DNA from: Rhodospirillaceae bacterium
GTDB lineage: Bacteria > Pseudomonadota > Alphaproteobacteria > MPNO01 > UBA2964
Assembly (NCBI GenBank): GCA_002720855.1
Contig: PBIN01000005.1
Location: 1-64,000 of the forward strand
Direction: 5' to 3'
Length of the DNA stretch: 64,000 nt
Of this stretch, positions 36,132 through 45,871 are shown piece after piece. The notes under the pieces were generated by a model. It saw only the letters and a list, made by a program, of their open reading frames with translations, made no database searches and was not told the DNA's origin. Both the position numbers and the translations under genes were made by a program. The number at the start of each line of letters is the position of its first letter. The first letter of the stretch is position 1.

Positions 36132-37688
36132 TCAGTGTTTCGCCAAATTCGTCGGCGGGTGCGCGATCGCGCTAAGGTATAATTCGTTATTCTTTAACAA
36201 TAACTTAGCGGTTTCTAGGTCGTCTGTCGGCCGAACCGAAGAGGGTGGGCAGTCCAACTTGCGTTCTTTTGAATAATGCGGAGTGGCGCTATTGGGCTGA
36301 TATCCACTTTGGACGGCCATTAACTTTCTGGTGCCAGTGGTCAGAGCCGACTTCAAATCTTCAATTCGTTCGCGTGTAATATTCGTACAAATGACCGGGA
36401 CAATACCCTGTCTGTCGAGTGTTTGGCCTGATGGTGCCAATATGCGTGCCCACGTTAAGTGATATTCAGCGGCATTGGGCAGTCGTACTATGGTTTGAAC
36501 AGTTCCCTTTCCATAGGAAGTCGAGCCAATTACCGCAGCACGACCTGAATCCCTTAGAGCGACGGCGACTATTTCTGCTGCAGATGCAGAACGTCCATTG
36601 ATCAGTACGACGACCGGTAATCCCTTGAGGACTTCACCTGGCGTTGCATCGAAAATTTGATTACTTTCGGGATGCCGCCCTTTGGTAGAAATAATTCGGC
36701 CGTCGACCAAGAATAAATCGGCTACTGCAATTGCTTGATCAAGAAGGCCACCGGGATTGCTGCGAAGATCCAGGACAAGACCCTTGAGATCTCTTCCCAT
36801 TTCACGGGCGGCTGACACAACAGATTTACGAAGCGCACCGATCGTACCCTGATTGAACGATTTTATTCTAATGATCGCGGTGCCGTCCTCATAACGGGCT
36901 GATACGCTTTCTCTAATTACGTGGTCGCGTACGACTTCCAAATCCAATGGCTTTTCAACGCCTAGCCGCTCTATGCGAATTTGCACCGGTTCGTATACTT
37001 TTCCGCGCAATAATTTTGCGACGCGGCTGATCGACAATCCAAGTATAGATTTCTCATCAACATGTGTGATGCGGTCGCCTTCAAGCAATCCCGCTTTAGC
37101 CGCCGGATTATTGGGCGAAACGCTTTGAATGAGCACGTGTTCACCAATAAGTTCGATAACAATGCCGATCCCGCCGAATCCATCTCGGGTCGCGCGGCTG
37201 CGGCCGGCGGCTTCTGACGGAAGATAACGCGAATACTGGTCGGCATTCTTTATAATCCCTGCGAGTAAAAGATTGTGTGTCTCTTTGTCAGACAAATTTC
37301 CGATGGAAGGAGAGCTTTCCCGTGCCTGGTTCACTAGTTTTATCGTGACATCCGCCCAACCATTGATGTCATCTTTTTCAGGAATTTCTTCACGGGATAC
37401 AACTGTGCCATCGACGGTCAAGGAGATAACACCGCCTTCCTGTCTTAGATTGGATGAATTATCGGTGGCAACCAGATTGTGTAACCCTTTCATCGACATC
37501 TTGTTGGGCGTAAGTGGTGAAATATAACGGTCGGCAAGATTCTCGTAGGCAACCACAAGCAAGTTACCAAAATCCAACTGCTTTTGAGTTTCGACTTCAC
37601 TCGCGCAGCCCGTAAGAAGGAGAAAGGCGGTCACCAGAAGAGGTATCCCTCTCTTTCGCGAATTATATCTCGTTCCGATGATCGACAT
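36132..37688 (-). CDS. S41 family carboxy-terminal processing protease, lipoprotein
   Basis: This 518-residue protein has a lipoprotein signal with LTGC at 25-28, a PDZ domain (about 165-245), and the S41 catalytic region: LVLDLRSNPGGLLDQAI, Ser in NGRSASAAEI, and the general-base Lys394 in SYGKGTVQ. ATG 37688 with GAGGA upstream fits the signal peptide; an in-frame GTG 37748 would add 20 residues. Its lipid anchor differs from the usual soluble or TM-anchored CtpA, and periplasmic processing of envelope proteins is the likely role. Confidence 0.87.
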   Translation of the reverse strand: MSIIGTRYNSRKRGIPLLVTAFLLLTGCASEVETQKQLDFGNLLVVAYENLADRYISPLTPNKMSMKGLHNLVATDNSSNLRQEGGVISLTVDGTVVSREEIPEKDDINGWADVTIKLVNQARESSPSIGNLSDKETHNLLLAGIIKNADQYSRYLPSEAAGRSRATRDGFGGIGIVIELIGEHVLIQSVSPNNPAAKAGLLEGDRITHVDEKSILGLSISRVAKLLRGKVYEPVQIRIERLGVEKPLDLEVVRDHVIRESVSARYEDGTAIIRIKSFNQGTIGALRKSVVSAAREMGRDLKGLVLDLRSNPGGLLDQAIAVADLFLVDGRIISTKGRHPESNQIFDATPGEVLKGLPVVVLINGRSASAAEIVAVALRDSGRAAVIGSTSYGKGTVQTIVRLPNAAEYHLTWARILAPSGQTLDRQGIVPVICTNITRERIEDLKSALTTGTRKLMAVQSGYQPNSATPHYSKERKLDCPPSSVRPTDDLETAKLLLKNNELYLSAIAHPPTNLAKH

Positions 37689-37755
37689 CCGTTTCCTCAA
37701 AAAGCCGTACGAACGTTTAAAGACTTTGATACCACATGATTTTAGCACAAATTTG

Positions 37756-39975
37756 CTAACGCCGCCTTTTCCTCTTGATTTTCATCTTAACGGATTTTTT
37801 ACGTCCACGCCCAGATCTGTTCTTCGATCCGTTCTCCGTATTTTGTGCCACAGGTTCTGCGAGAAGCCCCCCGGTTGCCAAATTGGCCTCGAGCAGTCGA
37901 ACCATCATGGATTGTCCTAGGTAAAATCCCTTTGTTGACCCATCCAAGAACAGGCCTCTACGATTTGAATCAAAGCGATAATAGCCATCTCCCAAAGACG
38001 AAACGGGTACAAGGGCGCTGGCACCGGTTTCAACAAATTCAACAAATAGCCCAAATCGTTCAACACCGGTAATCCGGGCACTGAAAAGTGCGCCTTCCTG
38101 ATTCGCCAGAAATGTTGTCGCCAACCTATCGAAAGCGTTCCGTTCGGCAGACATTGCCCGTCTTTCGGTCATCGAAATATGATCTGCTAGTTCAGGAAAA
38201 TTATCGGCGGCTTCACGATTAATGCCGTCATCGCCGAGCTTTAGCGCGCCGATCAGTGCTCGATGAACCAGAAGATCTGAGTATCGCCGGATCGGTGATG
38301 TGAAATGGGCATAACGGCGCAGCGCCAGTCCAAAATGGCCGGTATTATCGAGGCTGTATCTGGCCTGAGCCTGGCATCGTAAGATTGCGTCTTGGATACC
38401 CAAACTGTCCGGCCGGTTCTGCGCTTTTCGCAAAAGGCTGGCGAAATGTCGTGGCCGAACAGCCTGACCTCCCGCCAGATTCAAACCCAAAGTTTTAAGA
38501 TATTTCCGAAGTGCCACTAAACGATCGGCCGCTGGCTCATCATGTATGCGATACATACAGGGCATATTCATAGATTCCAGCGTTTCAGCGGCGCAAACAT
38601 TAGCGAGAATCATGAATTCTTCGATGAGACGGTGGCTATCCAATCGCACGCGTTTCTCAATTCCCGATATTTGCCCCTGATCGGACACTGAAATCTTGCG
38701 TTCGGGTAAGTCGAGATCGAGCACGCCGCGATTTATTCTCGCGCGCTCCAAAGTATCAAAAGCACCGTAAAGGGCTCCTACCAAATCCGGTTCAATTGGC
38801 AGTTCCTTGTTATAGGTTTCATCGCGTATGGCTTGTAGCTGGTTGTATGAAAGGCGTGCCGCCGACCTCATCATACTGCGGTGAAATTTATGACTTAGCT
38901 TTTCTCCCCGGTCATTGATCAAAATCTCAACCGAGAGGCACGCCCGGTCTTCATCTGGCACAAGAGAACACCAACCATTTGACAGAGCCTCGGGTAACAT
39001 CGGCACAACGGCGTTCGGAAAATAGACAGAATTACCGCGTTCTCGTGCACTTTTGTCTAAATCATCTTCGGGTCGAACGTAGGCGGAGACATCGGCGATT
39101 GCGACGATAATGTGCCAACCGTCATCTTTTTCGTTTCTTTCCGCCCACACGGCATCATCAAAATCGCGGGCCGTTTCATCATCTACGGTGACAAGAGGGA
39201 TGTCCCGCAGATCCAAACGGTCTTCGAGTGCAATGGGTCCTGATTCTTCTGCTTGCCGCAGCGCATCTTTCGGAAAACCTGTCGGAATATCATGTTGAGC
39301 AATAATTGCATGAATAATTGCAGACGGTACCGTAGATCTGCCAAAGCTCTTGATGACCCTGGCAAGGGGCAGTCCGTGTTCTCTGCCAGTAAGTAGCTCG
39401 CATTCGACAACGTCGCCATCTTCAGCACCCGCGGTATCACGACTGTTGATCAATAAATTGGATTTGAAATGTCGGTCTCCAGGCTCAACGATCCCGCTAT
39501 CGGGTTGACGTCGAAAGATACCAATTACATTAGATCGCCTTTTTTCAAGCCTTTTGATCACCCGCGCTTTATAGCCGTCCCGTATTGTCTCCAGGCGAGC
39601 CAGAACACGGTCTCCGATGCCGGGTGCCGGACCTTTTAAATCTCGCATATTTAGATGAATACGGATCGAAGAGTTCGCAAATTTTCTATCGACTGGACGC
39701 AAAACCGGGTCGCCATCCTCATCGATGCCTTTGACTTCGAGTACTGAAACAGATGGGAGGCGGTCGTTGGCCATATAGCGTCTATTGCGCCCGCGCTGAA
39801 TTTTTCCAGCGCCTGCCAATGTCTCTAACATTGCGCCAAGCGCTCGACGGTCGGATGTTGCCAATTTGAAATGTCTGGCCAACTCCCGCCGTCCCAGGGG
39901 TCGATTACTTTTTTCAATGAGTTCAAAAAGAGCTTCCTCTGTAGGAAGCGCGCCACTCTTTTTTCTGTCCGCCAC
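37756..39975 (-). CDS. rnr: Ribonuclease R
   Basis: RNase R is a processive 3'-5' exoribonuclease that degrades structured RNA. The 739-residue protein has an N-terminal winged-helix domain, cold-shock OB domains, an RNB domain with IPLVTVDDETARDFDDAVWA and the metal-binding Asp cluster, HFTSPIRRYSDLLVHR, a C-terminal S1 domain, and a basic Lys/Arg tail. The start is GTG 39975, 12 bases after topA. Confidence 0.95.
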   Translation of the reverse strand: MADRKKSGALPTEEALFELIEKSNRPLGRRELARHFKLATSDRRALGAMLETLAGAGKIQRGRNRRYMANDRLPSVSVLEVKGIDEDGDPVLRPVDRKFANSSIRIHLNMRDLKGPAPGIGDRVLARLETIRDGYKARVIKRLEKRRSNVIGIFRRQPDSGIVEPGDRHFKSNLLINSRDTAGAEDGDVVECELLTGREHGLPLARVIKSFGRSTVPSAIIHAIIAQHDIPTGFPKDALRQAEESGPIALEDRLDLRDIPLVTVDDETARDFDDAVWAERNEKDDGWHIIVAIADVSAYVRPEDDLDKSARERGNSVYFPNAVVPMLPEALSNGWCSLVPDEDRACLSVEILINDRGEKLSHKFHRSMMRSAARLSYNQLQAIRDETYNKELPIEPDLVGALYGAFDTLERARINRGVLDLDLPERKISVSDQGQISGIEKRVRLDSHRLIEEFMILANVCAAETLESMNMPCMYRIHDEPAADRLVALRKYLKTLGLNLAGGQAVRPRHFASLLRKAQNRPDSLGIQDAILRCQAQARYSLDNTGHFGLALRRYAHFTSPIRRYSDLLVHRALIGALKLGDDGINREAADNFPELADHISMTERRAMSAERNAFDRLATTFLANQEGALFSARITGVERFGLFVEFVETGASALVPVSSLGDGYYRFDSNRRGLFLDGSTKGFYLGQSMMVRLLEANLATGGLLAEPVAQNTENGSKNRSGRGRKKSVKMKIKRKRRR

Positions 39976-39987
39976 GTTGCTGGCAGA

Positions 39988-42585
39988 TCAGGAGTCGGCT
40001 TTGGCCTTTGCGGCCTTTTTACGAGAAGATTTTTTCTTGGCTTTTTTCTTAGCCTTTTTCTTGCCCTTCTTTCCTTTTGCAGCGCGCGCGGCTAGAAGCT
40101 CCACAGCCTGTTCAAGGCTAATAGACTCTTCTGTCTCGGATTTGGGAATTGAGGCGTTAACGCTGCCATGCTTGACGTAAGGCCCATAGCGCCCCTTAAA
40201 CACGCCGACTGGTTTCCCATCATCGGGGTGAGCACCGAGGTCGCGTAAGGCGGTTGCTGCGCCGCGCCGCTTTGCGGGCTTTTCCTTAATGATGGTGACA
40301 GCGCGATTGAGTCCAATGGACAAAACGTCCTCATCCGGCCCGAGCGATGTGTAGCCGGGGCCCATTTTTAAATATGGCCCATATCGTCCAATACCCGCCT
40401 GAATCATTTCACCAGACTCCGGGTGCGGCCCGATATCCCTGGGCAACGCGAGAAGTGCGAGGGCTATCTCTAACGTTACCTCCGTTGGAGAAAAATTCTT
40501 GAGAAGCGTCGCGCGCTTTGGTTTCTGTTTGCCTTCCGGTTCGCCGAGCTGGATGTAGAATCCAAAAGGCCCCTTGCGAAGGGTCACATCCTTTGCTGTT
40601 TCGGGATCAATACCAAGTAACTTTGGCAACGACATGCCGGCGATTTCGTCATCTTCGGCACTCGCGACCGAAAGTGGTCTTGTATAGTTGCATTCGGGGT
40701 AATTGCTGCAGCCAATAAAAGGACCGCCTTTGCCAAGTTTTAGTCCGAGGCGACCATCGTCACAGGAAGGGCACACGCGAGTGTCCGAGCCATCTTCGCG
40801 GGGTGGGAAAAAGTGAGGACCTAAATCAGCATCCAGCGTGTCTATGACGTCTGAAATTTTGAGATTTTCGGTTCCTTTTACTGCTTCGTAAAAAGCATCC
40901 CAGAAGTCGCGAAGGACCTGCTTCCAGTTCGTATCGCCGCTGGCGATACGGTCGAGGCGATCTTCGAGATCAGCCGTAAAATTGTATTCGACATACCTTT
41001 CAAAATAACCGGATAAAAATGCAGTAACCACTCGGCCGCGATTTTCCGGTTCGAACCGCTTGTTTTCCAATCGAACATAATTTCGGTCCTGCAGAACTGA
41101 AATTATGGAAGCGTATGTCGACGGTCGGCCAATCCCCAACTCTTCCATTTTGCGAACCAGGCTTGCTTCGGTGAAGCGTGGCGGTGGCTTGGTAAAATGT
41201 TGTTCCGGCCTGACTTCGCCGGTGGTCAGGGGTTCCCCCTCTGTTACCCGGGGTAGAATCTTCTGCGATCCATCATCATCATCCGATGGGTCGTCGCGGT
41301 CCTCTTGGTAGAGCGTCAGGAAACCGTCAAACACAATGACCGAGCCTGTAGAACGGAGGACCGTTCTGCGATCCGCTGTCGAAGAGTCGATTGCAACTTG
41401 TTCTAGGGCTGCTTTTTGCATCGAGCTTGCCATTGCCCGTTTCCAGATAAGTTCATACAAGCGGCGCCCGTCATCGTCCAAATAAGACGACATCTCCTTT
41501 GGCAAGCGGGAAAAATCGGTCGGACGAACAGCTTCGTGGGCTTCTTGTGCGTTTTTCGAGCGGTTGCGGAAGACATTGGGTGTATCTGGCACATATTCAG
41601 CGCCAAATTGTTGTCGAATGAGATTGCGACTTGCGGTAATGGCTTCTTGCGCCATCTGATTACTATCTGTCCGCATGTACGTGATCAAACCGACTGTTTC
41701 ACCACCAATATCAACGCCTTCATAAAGACGTTGTGCGATACGCATGGTTCTTGCTGTGCCAAAGCCCAGTTTTCTGGAAGCTTCCTGTTGCAGCGTCGAG
41801 GTGGTGAATGGTGGTTGTGGATTTCGAAATACCGATTTTCGTTCAATCGATGTTACCCGGAAGTCACCGGATTTAACGGCATCCGCACCACGCTCTGCCG
41901 CGGCCGCATTGGCCAACGAGAACCGGTCAAGTTTCTCGCCATCAAGGTGTGTCATTCGCGATGTCATGACGCCGCCTTGCCTGGTGGTAAAATCTGCTTC
42001 GATCGACCAGTATTCCTGCGGGACAAATTTCTCTATTTCGCTCTCGCGTTCGCTAATGAGTCGCAACGCAACGGATTGAACCCGACCAGCGGAACGGCTA
42101 CCGGGTAGCTTGCGCCATAGGACAGGGGACAATGTAAAGCCAACCAAATAATCAAGCGCACGTCGCGCGAGATACGCTTCGATCAGACCGTGATCCAGTC
42201 CACGAGGTTCCTTGAGCGCCTGGAGAACGGCATCTTTCGTGATTTCATGAAAGACAATTCGCTTTACGTTTACGCCGTCGAGTGCGTTTCGGCTTTCAAG
42301 AACTTCTTGCACATGCCAGGAGATCGCTTCGCCTTCCCGGTCAGGGTCGGTGGCGAGATAGAGATGATCTGCGCCCTGCGCCGCGTCGATAATCGCTTTT
42401 AGATGTTTCTCTGAATCATCGCCGACCTGCCACAACATATTGAAATCCTGATCAGGATCGACAGAGCCGTTCTTGGGCGGCAGGTCCCGTACATGTCCGT
42501 AGCTTGCCAGCACGGTGAAATCGCTGCCCAAATACTTGTTTATGGTCTTTGCCTTGGCCGGCGATTCTACTACGACAACGTTCAT
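39988..42585 (-). CDS. topA: DNA topoisomerase I
   Basis: TopA relaxes negative supercoils. The 865-residue protein has a TOPRIM domain (Glu8, DPDRE at 80-84), active-site Tyr303 in ITYMRTDS, one four-Cys zinc ribbon (CPSCDDGR...GCSNYPEC), further degenerate C-terminal repeats (GRYGPYLKMG, GRYGPYVKHG), and a strongly Lys-rich tail (GKKGKKKAKKKAKKKSSRK) that should bind DNA. The repetitive Lys codons make a low-complexity stretch at 40010-40085. Confidence 0.96.
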   Translation of the reverse strand: MNVVVVESPAKAKTINKYLGSDFTVLASYGHVRDLPPKNGSVDPDQDFNMLWQVGDDSEKHLKAIIDAAQGADHLYLATDPDREGEAISWHVQEVLESRNALDGVNVKRIVFHEITKDAVLQALKEPRGLDHGLIEAYLARRALDYLVGFTLSPVLWRKLPGSRSAGRVQSVALRLISERESEIEKFVPQEYWSIEADFTTRQGGVMTSRMTHLDGEKLDRFSLANAAAAERGADAVKSGDFRVTSIERKSVFRNPQPPFTTSTLQQEASRKLGFGTARTMRIAQRLYEGVDIGGETVGLITYMRTDSNQMAQEAITASRNLIRQQFGAEYVPDTPNVFRNRSKNAQEAHEAVRPTDFSRLPKEMSSYLDDDGRRLYELIWKRAMASSMQKAALEQVAIDSSTADRRTVLRSTGSVIVFDGFLTLYQEDRDDPSDDDDGSQKILPRVTEGEPLTTGEVRPEQHFTKPPPRFTEASLVRKMEELGIGRPSTYASIISVLQDRNYVRLENKRFEPENRGRVVTAFLSGYFERYVEYNFTADLEDRLDRIASGDTNWKQVLRDFWDAFYEAVKGTENLKISDVIDTLDADLGPHFFPPREDGSDTRVCPSCDDGRLGLKLGKGGPFIGCSNYPECNYTRPLSVASAEDDEIAGMSLPKLLGIDPETAKDVTLRKGPFGFYIQLGEPEGKQKPKRATLLKNFSPTEVTLEIALALLALPRDIGPHPESGEMIQAGIGRYGPYLKMGPGYTSLGPDEDVLSIGLNRAVTIIKEKPAKRRGAATALRDLGAHPDDGKPVGVFKGRYGPYVKHGSVNASIPKSETEESISLEQAVELLAARAAKGKKGKKKAKKKAKKKSSRKKAAKAKADS

Positions 42586-42667
42586 GGCAACTCAGTTTCT
42601 TGCAAAATTTACTGTCACGTCTCCCGTGAGCTGACGGATGCTATCTCCAATTTGGTTGCCGGATCGT

Positions 42668-43792
42668 TTACGAAATTAACGAAACCAGGTTCCCAGGATG
42701 GCGTTCCAATCGCCCTGCGAGTTCCAACTCGAGGAGAACCGTCAGCACGACGGCGGGTGACAATTGGCACTCGCGAAGCAGTTCGTCAATACTTACCGCA
42801 ACCGGTCCCAACATTCCGTAAACATGATCTCGGGCCTCAGACGTCTCATTTTCTGGGAGTTCTTTTGGCACGGTTGGCAGCGGTTTCACGAAATTCAGCG
42901 ATGCCTGTACCGTCTTCAACATAGGAGAAATCTGCGAAATTATGTCCTGCGTTGTTTCCGTCAATGTTGCGCCATCACGCAAAAGACCATTGGTTCCTTT
43001 GTGGCGGGGGTCGCGCGGCGAACCGGGGACAGAAAAAACTTCCCGCCCCTGTTCCAAAGCCATACGTGCGGTAATCAGTGAGCCTGAACGCAATGCTGCT
43101 TCTACCACTAGAACGCCGAACGATAGCCCTGAAATCAATCTATTACGCGGCGGAAAGTGGCGCGCAGTAGGCGTCGTACCGAACGGCTGTTCACTGATTA
43201 TTGCGCCGGACTGGACAATATTTTCGTATAACGGCTCATTCTCTCGCGGGTATACGATATCGATTCCTCCAGCAACGACCGCAATTGTTCCGCTTTCAAG
43301 AGCGCCTTCATGGGCGGCGGTATCTATTCCCCGCGCGAGGCCTGACGCGACAATCAATCCCTCTTTTCCGAGTGCGCCTGCGATTTCGCGGGCGAAAACC
43401 CGTCCCGCCGCTGAAGCATTTCGTGCGCCGACGATCCCGATGGAAGGTTTGTTCAGCAGGCTTGTGTCACCCAACACCTGAACTATTGGCGGGGGGTCAT
43501 GAATTGTGGATAGGGACTGCGGGTAGTCCGGCTCGCAAAGCGCGATCAATGTGCCGCCGTGTTCCTCAACTATGGAAATCTCATCCTCAGCTTCGAATTC
43601 AGGGATAATATGGATAGCGCGTTTTTTACCGCCACGGCGTGATAACTCCGGTGCCGCATCAATTGCTTTGGCAGCAGATCCATATCGTTCGATTAGGGAA
43701 CGAAAAGTGGCAGGGCCCACATTTTCGCTGCGAATCAGTCTGAGCCAATCTCGGCGTTCTTCGCGTGAAAGTGTACGGGATTCGTTATCCAT
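42668..43792 (-). CDS. dprA: DNA-processing protein DprA
   Basis: DprA loads RecA on incoming single-stranded DNA during natural transformation. The 374-residue protein has an N-terminal helix-hairpin region, the Rossmann-like DprA core (IGVVGARNASAAGR-type start, SGLARGIDTAAHEGAL, VAGGIDIVYPRENEPLY), and a C-terminal winged-helix domain (VSIDELLRECQLSPAVVLTV). It lies between plsY and topA, the usual alphaproteobacterial context. Confidence 0.95.
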   Translation of the reverse strand: MDNESRTLSREERRDWLRLIRSENVGPATFRSLIERYGSAAKAIDAAPELSRRGGKKRAIHIIPEFEAEDEISIVEEHGGTLIALCEPDYPQSLSTIHDPPPIVQVLGDTSLLNKPSIGIVGARNASAAGRVFAREIAGALGKEGLIVASGLARGIDTAAHEGALESGTIAVVAGGIDIVYPRENEPLYENIVQSGAIISEQPFGTTPTARHFPPRNRLISGLSFGVLVVEAALRSGSLITARMALEQGREVFSVPGSPRDPRHKGTNGLLRDGATLTETTQDIISQISPMLKTVQASLNFVKPLPTVPKELPENETSEARDHVYGMLGPVAVSIDELLRECQLSPAVVLTVLLELELAGRLERHPGNLVSLIS

Positions 43793-43818
43793 TGGCCCAA
43801 TACATTATATGAGCCCAG

Positions 43819-44463
43819 CTAACATCCGCCGTCATTGGCGGAGTAAGTATCGGCTTTGGCACCAATTTTACTTTCCTGACCTGTTAACAGCCGTTTGATG
43901 TTTTGGTAGTGCTTTATCCAGATAAGGATCGATATCACGGCGTATAGTTCAACCAGCTGTGGCGTTGCGAACCACCAGGCGGCGAGGGGAGCAGCGACAG
44001 CGCCCAAGAGCGCTGCGAGCGATGAGTATCGAAGTAACGCTGCTGCGAGTAACCATACAGCAAGCGCGATTAGCCCTACCTGCCAAGATAGTGCGAGGAT
44101 TATGCCGACTGCAGTTGCGACGCCTTTGCCACCTCTAAATTTGAGCCAAATCGGAAATAGATGACCAAGAAATGCGCCTAACGCCGCGACGACGGCAATG
44201 TCAGGGCCAAACTGCATGCCAATGAGTGCAGCGCACGCACCTTTTAATATGTCAGCCGTCAAAGTGGCTGCAGCGATTCCTTTTTTTCCGGTTCTAAGGA
44301 CATTTGTTGCACCGATATTGCCTGATCCGATATCCCGAATGTCGCCAATACCCGACATTTGGGTGAAGATAAGACCAAAGGGGACTGAGCCAATCGAATA
44401 GCCGCCAATAAACGCCGTTAGTATGTAAGGCCAGGAAAACTCCCAACTTATTGGATCGATCAC
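43819..44463 (-). CDS. plsY: Acyl-phosphate:glycerol-3-phosphate acyltransferase
   Basis: PlsY makes lysophosphatidic acid from acyl phosphate, the first membrane step of phospholipid synthesis. The 214-residue protein has about five helices and the three family motifs: GSVPFGLIFTQ...DIRDIGSGNIGATNVLRTGKK (read in parts), LGHLFPIWLKFRGGKGVATA, and SSLAALLGAVAAPL. The start is GTG 44463. It is first in the reverse-strand run plsY-dprA-topA-rnr. Confidence 0.95.
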   Translation of the reverse strand: MIDPISWEFSWPYILTAFIGGYSIGSVPFGLIFTQMSGIGDIRDIGSGNIGATNVLRTGKKGIAAATLTADILKGACAALIGMQFGPDIAVVAALGAFLGHLFPIWLKFRGGKGVATAVGIILALSWQVGLIALAVWLLAAALLRYSSLAALLGAVAAPLAAWWFATPQLVELYAVISILIWIKHYQNIKRLLTGQESKIGAKADTYSANDGGC

Positions 44464-44720
44464 GTCAATTTCCTTTGGTCAGTCATCTGGATTCATCCGT
44501 AAAATGGAGCATTCCTTTCTAAAGGGCTCCACGTTGAGCAGCAAGCTTATCGCTTTCAGAGAAAATTCGCATTTTTGAGACAGAATCCGATAAAAAAACT
44601 ACACATCTGCGCACGGGTCGACTAAGATATCTCTGTAACTAATCGTCGACCTAAAATGGTCGGCAAAAGATAAATAACAGGCCTCAACTGCAATGGTTGG
44701 GGTTATGGGGGGACATAAGG

Positions 44721-45035
44721 ATGAATTTCGATCCGAGTAATCGGGAGATGACGAATATCGCCACTGTTGCTGGCGAAGTTACCCTGTTCCGTGCGGTGAT
44801 TGCCCGCGCTTTTCACGATGCCCTTAATCGCAGGGGGATTAACGGCGAAACTGCTGATAGTGAAGCGCGCGAAGCCAGAATTTTGCGGGAAGAAGCACGC
44901 GAATGGCTGCTGACAGATAGCGTTGATTTTCGGCGAATTTGTCAGTGGGCTCTGTTGGAGCCTGAGGCGGTCAGAGATTCCGCCGTAAGAGCGATTGACT
45001 CTTGCGACGCTGGTGCAAACAGGGTCGCGGCGTAA
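44721..45035 (+). CDS. Conserved-looking 104-residue protein of unknown function
   Basis: I do not recognise a named family. The protein is soluble and mostly helical, with an Arg/Glu-rich centre (EAREARILREEAREWLL) and a motif DFRRICQWALLEPEAVRD of the kind seen in small phage and alphaproteobacterial proteins. GGGGGG lies nine bases before ATG 44721. It has a long 257-base upstream region and a strong terminator ten bases after its stop, so it is an independent transcription unit. Confidence 0.65.
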   Translation: MNFDPSNREMTNIATVAGEVTLFRAVIARAFHDALNRRGINGETADSEAREARILREEAREWLLTDSVDFRRICQWALLEPEAVRDSAVRAIDSCDAGANRVAA

Positions 45036-45044
45036 GATCAAGAT

Positions 45045-45074
45045 AAAAAAGCGGGCCTTTGAGCCCGCTTTTTT
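45045..45074. terminator. Bidirectional intrinsic terminator
   Basis: AAAAAA-GCGGGC (45045-45056), a six-base loop CTTTGA, and GCCCGC-TTTTTT (45063-45074) form a perfect inverted repeat with A and T tracts on both sides. It serves the 104-residue gene on + and overlaps the stop codon of the metalloprotease gene on -. Confidence 0.9.
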
Positions 45075-45858
45075 ATCGTCCTGCTTTGAGGATAGAAATC
45101 AGTCGGGAGAGTTCGGCGGCAATTTGCCGATCTTGACTGGACGGTGTGCGCGGTGCCAATGCGGCACGTCGTAATTTCTCCAGTTTGAAAACGGTTGCGG
45201 AAACATCTCCGCGAATTAGCGACGCATCAAATTTTACAATTCCCGATACTGCGAATTGGCGGTTTAACGGCCCTCGTACATAATAATATTGTGGAAATGA
45301 AGCATATGGCTGGCCGGTCCTGAAATGATCCATTTCATGCCTCGTCACCTCTCGGTGACGTCGCTGCAATTGCTCCATTAAAGCGATCTCGCGGGCGGTC
45401 AGCCCTCTCGTATCAACGGCGGCCCCAGATTTTTTTGCCCGCGCTTCATCTCTCAATATTGAATCAATCTCGATTTGTTGGCGGTGAGCGCGAGATTGGT
45501 GGTCTGCCCCATTCTGTAAATGGTCGAGCAAATGTGTATTGTATCCGTGATGTTTGGAAAGTCGCGGTGTGATGCTCTTTGGACGTTTTGCCTCGATGTT
45601 AGGCGAAGGCGAAGGTGGAGTGGTAATAACACTTTTCGGGATATCCACCTTTTCAGTATCCGCGGGACCAATTTGGATTATCTTGCCGTCGCTACCGCGT
45701 TTCAATCTTCCAATTTCCGCGGGAGACGGCGGCAATCCCTGTTTTTGCAGTTCGTTTGCTTGCTCCTGGCCCAAAGCCGGCAAAGTTGGCGCAATACAGA
45801 TTAGTAAATAGATAATTATTGAAGGGACGACGCGCGCAGCCCAATCGGTCAGGTGCAA
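45073..45858 (-). CDS. SprA-related putative metalloprotease, exported
   Basis: The 261-residue protein has a signal peptide (about 1-30, PALG-QE), a Pro-rich low-complexity section, and a C-terminal SprA-related catalytic domain (about 150-255): HEMDH at 174-178 is an HExxH zinc site, followed by YYYVRGPLNRQFAVSGIVKFD and LRRAALAPRTPSSQDRQIAA, which are family marks. The start codon is TTG, and a shorter start is possible. The substrate is unknown. Confidence 0.78.
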   Translation of the reverse strand: MHLTDWAARVVPSIIIYLLICIAPTLPALGQEQANELQKQGLPPSPAEIGRLKRGSDGKIIQIGPADTEKVDIPKSVITTPPSPSPNIEAKRPKSITPRLSKHHGYNTHLLDHLQNGADHQSRAHRQQIEIDSILRDEARAKKSGAAVDTRGLTAREIALMEQLQRRHREVTRHEMDHFRTGQPYASFPQYYYVRGPLNRQFAVSGIVKFDASLIRGDVSATVFKLEKLRRAALAPRTPSSQDRQIAAELSRLISILKAGR

Positions 45859-45871
45859 TTGCGAAGGATAT

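Noticed and set aside
40010-40085. Tandem repeat or satellite at the end of topA
   Set aside because: The repetition is explained by Lys-rich codons of the TopA basic tail in frame.
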